Source: Epiperipatus broadwayi (lineage: Eukaryota > Onychophora > Udeonychophora > Euonychophora > Peripatidae). Taken from it: DNA of 64,000 bases. The notes beneath the pieces were generated by a model, which ran no database searches, had not been told where the DNA came from, and worked only from the letters and a program-made list of their open reading frames with translations. The position numbers and the translations under genes were made by a program. Where the stretch lies: positions 124,001-188,000 of the forward strand of contig JAQFVV010012424.1 of the NCBI GenBank assembly GCA_028023455.1. The letters run 5' to 3'. Shown here piece after piece: positions 54,301 to 63,300 of this stretch. Numbering within the stretch: the stretch's first letter is position 1; each line of letters starts with the position of its first letter.

Positions 54301-57300
54301 AAAGCCTCTAAGCACGTAGTGTGGCTACATTTTAGAGATAGACAGCAAAATAATGGAGAACACATATGAGACTATGATCATGATAATAATTAAAATTAAT
54401 GGATACTTGATCAGATTAGACACAAAATGGTGCTTATTTTGATCATACATCATCTAATTTATTAAGTAGATATAAAATGTTTGATAAGACTGATAGTGAA
54501 CGAAAAGATGATCAGGAATGAAGTAAATATACATCATAATAAAGATTGATCTTTGGACATAATAGATAATTGTGACAAAATATAAATTCCAAAATTGATG
54601 AAAATATGGTAGCATATAATAATAATAAGCTATTCATCAGAAAATGCAATAAAAAAAAAATGCTCAGAAACTGGTGAATCTATATCAGTCAGGATTATAT
54701 TATGACTTCTACGATGTTATCACTTTAAAAAGAAACAAATTATCTGATGAAGCATGAGGCTTTAATTTATTATCGAATTTAAAAGATTATTTCAATCCTA
54801 AAAGTCACTGCCAATCTCAAAATATATCCCCTGCAGTGTCAGGCTTTAAATATCAGTGTTAATAATTTACAACTATAAAATAATTTTATAAACTTTTTTG
54901 CCTATTTTATTTTATATTTGAGACCATTTTCAAAATTCAAACAACAGTAATCAATCAAAGAAATGTACAATAGAAGTCAAATTAATATTCACCATTTCTA
55001 AAATGTGGAAAGTACATTTGCAATAATTTTCTATCATTGATATAAAACCTCTTCCACTAACTCAAGAGATATCAAATGCAGTATTCAACATTTATAGTTA
55101 GTAGTTAGCGGTTTCTATTATATAGATATTGGATCTTATTTTTGATACTGAAAAGAGTAGATGGTTTTTATCGAGCATAATGATAAGAAATTGAAACAAG
55201 AAAAGTATGATTCATTAATAAAACAAACTCAGTAATGAAAAAAAAAATCTAAATGTTCACTCAAATGTATTTTGGAACATATGCAGTTAAAGTTAGAAGT
55301 CATTATTTCCTATAGTGTGCTTAGCAGCATAATATTTGAAAAACTATCCTGCTTCAAAAATGCATTAAGGACATTTAGTTAATATTGTTTATTTTAGTAA
55401 CACTTATAATTGTATATAGTTTATGATAAGTATTTGAAGGAATTCCTTGCAGCAGATAATGGGAATGAATTTGCAAAAAATTAAAAAAAAAATTTAAAAA
55501 AATAATTAAGGCTAAAACAATAACAGTTATAACAAGTAAAATATTATAATAGGCAAAACTCTCTCCATACAGTAGTGCCACGCTAAGCAAGACAGAGTAA
55601 TCAATGGATGCCAGAAGGCTTGTGCATAAAATCCCTATCTAGTGCCTACTCATACAATATCCCCAAACTAGTTTCTGGCTTATGGCCTTCGTCAGTGAGG
55701 AGCCCTGGATCTGAGAGCACTGCACCTTAGTTCTAGGTGCAGTGCTCTCAGATCCAAGGCTCCTCACTGACAAAGGCCATAAGCCAGAAACTAGTTTGGG
55801 GATATTGGATGAGTAAGGTGCAGTGCTCTCAGATCCAAGACTCCTCATTGACGAAGGCCATAAGCCAGAAACTAGTTTGGGGATATTGGATGAGTAGGTA
55901 CTAGATAGGGATTTTATGCACAAGCCTTCTGGCATCCATTGATTACTCTGTCTTGCTTAGAGTGGCACTATTGTATGGAGAGAGTTTTGCCTATTATAAC
56001 AAGTTATGAGCAAGCATGAAAGATAGTGATCATGTGATGTTTTAAGGTAAAAGATTAAATGTGGTAATTCATCAGAGTTATAGATCAAGTTATTAAGTCA
56101 AATAAATTTTCTACTTTGGGGAAATATATATATATTCTAGTTCGCTTGCGTGTGTAGCACAATTGTCCTCAAAGCTGTATATTGTTACCAAATAGATAAA
56201 TAAGATGAGTTTAGTGCTTTCGAAGGGTCCAGCCTTCATAATCATAACTTAACTGTTAACAAGGTTAACGATATGCAAATTTATGCTGGTTATGCTAGAC
56301 ATTCCATTTCCCCAATAAAGCATAGCATGTGTCCTTCCAGCTTATGGCACAACACAAATACTTATACAATAGAGCTCTCAATCAACCTTCCACCTATTCG
56401 GTTTTCTTTCAGCACCAGAAGACAAGCCACCAAGAGTGTATTCCAGATAACCCACAATCATGTGCAAAGAGACATGACCACCAAAAGAAAAGTCAAGGAA
56501 GCCTTCTTCACCTCCAAGGACAAAGACACCATAAAGATGCTTTATCGAGGAAATGGAATGACTAGCATAATCAGCATAAATTTACATATCGTTAACCTTA
56601 TTAACAGTTAAGCTATGATTATGAAGGCTGGACCCTTCGAAAGTGCTAAGCTCAAATTATTTATCTATTTGGTAACAGTACACAGCTTTGAGGACAATTG
56701 TGCTACACACGCAAGTGAACTAGAAGATCAGGTTATTGTTTTGAAAATTTGGGTAAATTATCTGCTAATAAACAATATTAAAGATTTTTTTAAAAAAATA
56801 CATTTATTTTGTTGCTCACTGAAGTGAGATTTAAAAATGATATCTTGTTAAATATTTTACTTCAAGTGAAACTTCACATGAAATAGTTCATTATGGATGG
56901 GAAAAAAGGATAAAATGTGAAGATAACAAAAAAATTAGAAAAAATAAAAGTTGAAAGTGTAAAGATATCGAAAAAATTTTGACATGTCAAGAGGGTTAAA
57001 AATATAAAAAAAAATGATTGTCTGTTTGAAAAGTAAAAATAGAGGATTCGATGAAAATGGACTAATATAATAAATATATTATTAAACAGATAACTATGCA
57101 CTCAATAAATCAAGTTACTTTTCTTACTTGCTTTACTATTTTATTTAAGAATTGTTAATTTTTTACTAGAAATTTCAAGGTTATTACAAAAAATAATAAA
57201 ATAATATATTTCCAAAATACATAAATATTAAAAAAAACACATATAGTATACAAATATATAATTAAGAATATTTTAGCAATGTATGAAAGTCATACAATGT

Positions 57301-60300
57301 TGAGACAATAATAAAAAGATCCCACTAATAAGTAACAGTTTTAGCTGTTCGAGCTGCTTTGGTGCTAAAACAAATCACTTATTGTAAAACTCATTATACA
57401 AATATTTTTTATCAGTATAAAACAATTTCTCATTCTTTAACATAATTTTCATAATTTGAAAACTATGATTCATGATTGTGCTTTGCCAATCGAAAATAAA
57501 TATGGCCATCGTAAATCCGAAATAAAAAAAAAGTTAAAGCTGAATTTTGTGAACAATGTATAAATCAATGCCCCAAATTCTACCATATACACATATCTCA
57601 GTCTGGCAACTTTATGAGTTTTTACTCCTATCCTTCCAACAAAAGCAACTGACAGTGTAAGTAATCTGTCTTTTTGACAAAAACCATACTAAAGTTCACC
57701 TAACATATTTTTTAGGAATCATACTATTTTTTATTTATCTCCCATGACAATTTAACAATGATAAGCCCTGACAATTGCAGATTCAATGTCATCATATCCA
57801 AAAAGCAGAAAAACATACTGAACTGATTTTACAATCATACCTTATATTTTCAAAATATTATGAGTCGTTCTTAATTTAATTTTTCAGTGCTTTAATGTTA
57901 TACCATGCAATAAATTTGGTGGAATAATAGTCCTACAGTTAACTAATTTAGTGAAAGTAGTTATATAAGTATAATAAATGCTGCAGCAGCTCATTAAGGT
58001 CCGCGCTGCATTTTAATATCTAAGTTCATCTTTCTATCTAAAAAAACCTTCCAAAATATTTAAATTCATTCACATCCTTAAAAAAACCATCCAAATAAAA
58101 AAATAATGCTAAAAATTATTCTACTATTACTAAGTGCTAAAACATCGACTTTATTTGAACATTAATTTCTAAATATTTGTGATTACAAACAATCACTGGT
58201 AAAAATAATCCAATTATTACATCCATATATATAGCAATCCTCGTAAATGAATATAGCCATTCCAACTGTAAAATAAAAAACAAAACTGCACTCACTATAC
58301 AAGAAAATCAGTGAACCCTAAATACATCCACATATAGAACATCCTGGTCCATTTTCTGCATAAAATTTTGCGATTTTGTCTTTTAATTTCTGAAAAACTT
58401 TAACTCCATGTCTAATTGCAGTTCTCCAATGTATTCTATTCTCTGCCATATCTTCACAATGAAAACAATCAATGTTGCACTTCTTTAGAATATGAGATAA
58501 TCCTTACAATATAAATGGAGATTACCTCTTCCATAAAAACTATGCTCAAGTTCATAATAAAACACCCTTTTGGGAAGTCTTACATTGTTGATTCATTTTA
58601 CATATCCAACCCAATGAAGGGTGATTCCACAATAATGTAGTCTAGTATCATATCCAACAAGTTGAAGAATATTGACTGGTTTTATGATTCTACTATTGTA
58701 TTTTTAAAATTTTACAAAGCATCCTTAAATGAAACTTTTCTAATGTCTTTGCATGATATCAATAAGATGTTCAAGTCTTATGTCCATACAATAAATTAAG
58801 TAAAATAATCTATTTTGCAGTAATTATTTCTCTATGATGAAATACTTTTTTAACTTGTTAAAAGCAATGGCAGCACATTGGAGCATGTGCTTTATCTCAA
58901 CAATCTAAATCTGCCTTTCTACTTATAAAATTATCAAGATATTCAAATTGTTTTATAATTTAAAATTGGTAGCCATTCGAATTAAAAGTTGCAGAGGATT
59001 TTCACTGGATAATAAACTTGAGACTTTTGAACATTAATTATCAAACCAAGTTTTTGAATTATGCATTCAAAACATTATCTTTTTTCTAATGGCAAAAATA
59101 GCACAATCATCAGCATACTGTTAATACAGAATCCAAGAAGATGAAGTTCTTGCTTTTGCTTCCTGTATCAGTTCAAATTAAAAATGTCACTATCAAAACT
59201 GTATCATATTTTAATCCCTGTTTCATTAAGCTGCTTATAAACAGTTCCAAAGATAACTATCATAAAAATTGAAAATCATATGGGAGCAAATCCATATCTT
59301 CATTTAACAGCCGTTTTCATCTCAAATGTCTCAGACTTTCCACCCATAGTAATAACATTTCCTCTCATTCCTCATGTAAAAGTGGTATAATATGAATTTA
59401 ATGGATAACCAGATATCAAACTATGCGGTAAACCTCTTCCATTCCAAATGGTTTGAACAAATTAATAAAAGCAATATATAAATAACTCTTTTGTTCTTAC
59501 ATTTTTCTTACATTTGCCTGGCATCAAAAATCATGTTTATAGTGCTTCTTGTTTTTCTAAAACCACATTGTCATTCATCTATGACTAGAAGCATTCAACA
59601 AAATTCATGAAAACACTGTATTGTATTGATTATAATTACTACAATCTTAAGTATTCACTTTATTTTTTAAAATTGGAACGACCAACAGAAGCATCTTTAA
59701 GATCTGACAACACAACTTCAGGGGTGCCTATATTCCTAAAATATTTCAATATTTTTCAAATCACTACCTTATTTTAAAATTTCTCCAGTTATTGACTTAT
59801 CAGCATATTTAATTCTTTTACGTATTTATATGTGTAAGCTTTACAAAGCAGGTTTTATTTATTTTATTTAGCTGATTGCACTTTCAGTGACAAGCACTAT
59901 AACCACAGCTCTCATTTCATAGTGTTTCTGCTTAATTTAGAATCTACCTTGATAATTCATATTATGTAAATCAGCTCATTTAAATATTCCATCTGCTTTA
60001 TATTGAATGTTGTTTTCTCTTTTATTTCTTATGTTTTTGTGGTTGGCTACGAACCAAGCTTTTTTTACTTTCCTTTTTCAGTAGTCACGTTCTATGTACA
60101 CCAAGTTGACAGACTGTGGAACACTATGAAACATAAGAGCTATAATTATGGTGCTCATCACGGAAAGTGCACTCCACTAAATAAAATAAGGAAATAAAAC
60201 CTGCTTTATAAAGCATATGCACATATGTATGCAAAAGAATTACACTTACAACAAAGGGAAAATTAATATTATCAGCATAAATCTAGAAATAAATTTTTAA

Positions 60301-63300
60301 AAAAACCCAGTGAAGTTCTTCTATTTTATTCAGTTCAAATTAAAAACCTTCCATTTAAAAGGCTTCAAAATACAGTATATCATATCTTGATACCTGCATT
60401 ATTAAGTTGTTTATAAATTGTGTCAAAGACTAATGTCCTAAAAACAGACACGAAAATTAGAATACATATCTCTTACATTCTTTTTATTTCTAATATCACA
60501 GATTTCCTTCCATCCATATTATCATACAGCAGCAGCATATGATTAACCTTCTTGGACAATCAGCTAATTTCAAGCACAGCTATGAGAAATAAATAAATAA
60601 AAATTCATCTGTAATACTTTTACTATCATTTGCCTTACATTTTTCAAACTAGAAAACCATATCTAGAGTATTTATTGATTTGCTAAAAACTTAGTATCTC
60701 ATTTGACTGAAGCAAATTCTTGAAAGTATTTTTAAACCACTAAATATCACATGATCCCCATATCTTATGCTTGTTCAAGCTGTGTGGAGAGTTTTGCCTC
60801 TGTTTGAAAATAATTTTATTGTACTGCACTGTTGTATCCAATAATAATTAATTTTTCTTATCACTTTTATTTCTAAAACTCAGAATTAGATGGCACAACT
60901 TCATGGGTCAGTATACTGCTAAAAAAATTTCAACGTTTGAAAAAAATATATACCATTATCATATTTAAAACCATGTCCAAGTATCTTATCAGGATCTGCA
61001 ACCTTATACCAATTTAAAGAAGAGTTGTTTTAATTACATCAAACTGGATAACTTTGTCTCTATGTTTATAAATAGGGCAGGCAGATATATCATTAGCAGC
61101 TGATTAACAGAATCATCTATCATTCATTATTCAAAAAAATAGTCAAAATATTCTCTTTAATTATTTAAAATTTCAGAACGAATATCATCGCTGATTTAAC
61201 AGAATTGATATTATTGTTTACATTAGTAATATGATATAATTGTTTAGATCCATATTACTATAAACACATCAAAAAAATATTTTTTTCACAGTTTTAATTC
61301 ATCAATCTTTAAGTCTTCTCATCAATCATTGAATCTGAGCCTTTAAATCTCTACATTGATTATAGAGCTTACAAAATGCAACATTTAAATTTAATGAACC
61401 CAAAATCACACGACTATATCCATAACATAATCTTAAAAAGATTCCATAGCTCAATTAAATGATCAATTTAAAATTACAATTTAACAGCGATTGAAACTTA
61501 ACATGAGTAGCAGTTTTCTAAAGAATGAACATTGAATTTCTGACTTGTATCCTTAAAATATCATCTTTTTAAATTTTACTAGCATCACTATAACATTTAA
61601 ATTTCAATCAGAGAATTAATAAGGCTTTTATTTCGATGAACCCAAAATCACACATGAGAATGAGTATTGAATTTCTGATTTATATCCTTAAAATATCTTT
61701 TTATATATTATTATTCAAACATTTAAATTTTAATTGCAACATTAAAAAGGGGGAAATCGCACATGATTACATCTATAACACAATCTTTAAAAAGAATCCA
61801 TAGATCAGTAAAATGACCAATTTGAAAAATCCAAATTAATTTTAGTGTTCAACAGCCATTGAAATTTAACATGAGTAGCAGTTGTGAATGAGCATTAAAT
61901 TTCTGAATTATATCTTTAAAGTATCATTTTTTAAAAAATACTATTATTCTAACATTATATATTGTTCTATTATCTTCCCAACAAACTGTCCCTATAAATG
62001 CTTGTATAATTATTAATTTCATTTTATACATATCCATAAGATGCCATTGTTTTGAATCTGGGTTTATGCAAGTTCCTTTAAAGTGGTTTTTCTATCCAAA
62101 CTAAGGATCTGCAATAATCAATCTATGTGCTGTGCATAAATTCGATAACAGATTGTTCAAGTTCATAGAACCAATAAAAAAAATAAAGTACAGTTTAATG
62201 TTCCTACCACCATATGTATTAAAGGCTCCAAGAAGGAAAAAATTCAATCTTTTATTAGTAATGATGCAATAACACTATTCAATTAAAAGTCTTTATCTTA
62301 ATTTTCTAAATATAATAAAGTGACATAAACCCTCATAAATTTGGGACAGATACCAATGCAAAAAATAATTTTTAATATTGTTAACTTTTCATTGATATAT
62401 CTAGAAATTCCAAGTAAAACATGAATTCACAGAGAATACTAAACCAAGCTGGTTTTCTATTTGATAAACTGCCCTTGCAAAAAATTTATGCAGTTAAACT
62501 TCACACATCTGCACAGCAACTGCAACAACTCTTTAACTCCCAAATGATAGCTGCATTTAAGAATTCAAGTCAAATTATCTTTATAGCCACTATTATCTCT
62601 AACTGTCTTGTTACCATTAAACTGATATTACAATTATTTCTAATATTTAAATAAATTGTCAGTTGGGAATAATCATCTAGCCAGTCATTGAGGAATAGAC
62701 CATTATTTGACTATTTTTTCTAGATTCTTTTAACATTTGTGGAGAGGATTTCTAAATACAGCTGCTCAAACAAAAATAAAAAAAAATGGTTATTTTCAAC
62801 TGAAAAATCGTTAGCTCTAAAATCTGATGTTCTACCATTGCATTAAAATATAATGGGCAAATTGTTCCTTCATTTTCTAAAGGAAAACTTCTGTTCAAAA
62901 TCCAGTTTCAAATTAATTCATTAGCAACAATGTCTCTTACAATATGCGTCTTCTAAACTTTTCCCTACAACTGTTTTTTCATCCATAGCTCTGCATGTTT
63001 TGAATATTCGTAGTCAAATCAAAGATGAAACTATGATTGCACGAATACATAATCCTATTGTTACAATTAATCCAAAAATAACTGAATCCTATAATAATCT
63101 AAATAGCCAAACATATTAAGTAAAAAAGTAAAAAAAAAAAAATCCAAGTCAGATGTCATATGACCTAATTTAATAAGGTTGTATTTACAAATGTTATGTA
63201 CAGAGCTGGCAAAATAAACAAAGCTTGTTAAGAGCTTATTTTGCGAGCTCTATATATAAAATAAGTGAAAAAGTATATAAAGAAACCAAAAAGATCATGA

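Larger units (their letters stand above)
55544..55999. mobile_element. 456-bp palindromic element with four hammerhead cores
   Basis: The left arm (TTATAATAGGCAAAACTCTC, CAGAGTAATCAATGGATGCC, AGAAGGCTTGTGCATAAAAT) is repeated inverted to 55999 (GGCATCCATTGATTACTCTG, GAGAGAGTTTTGCCTATTAT). The centre is near 55732 in CTTAGTTCTAGG. The left arm has one minus-strand hammerhead core; the right side has two plus-strand cores 81 bp apart in tandem (unit starting AGTGCTCTCAGATCC at 55741 and 55822), plus the corresponding arm. Outside the right end, AAGTTATGAGCAAGCATGAA and GATAGTGATCATGTG match the insertion at 32625. No protein is encoded. Confidence 0.8.

Noticed and set aside
55639-55935. 98-codon open frame with internal repeats
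   Set aside because: It is the translation of the tandem and inverted hammerhead repeats, not a protein.
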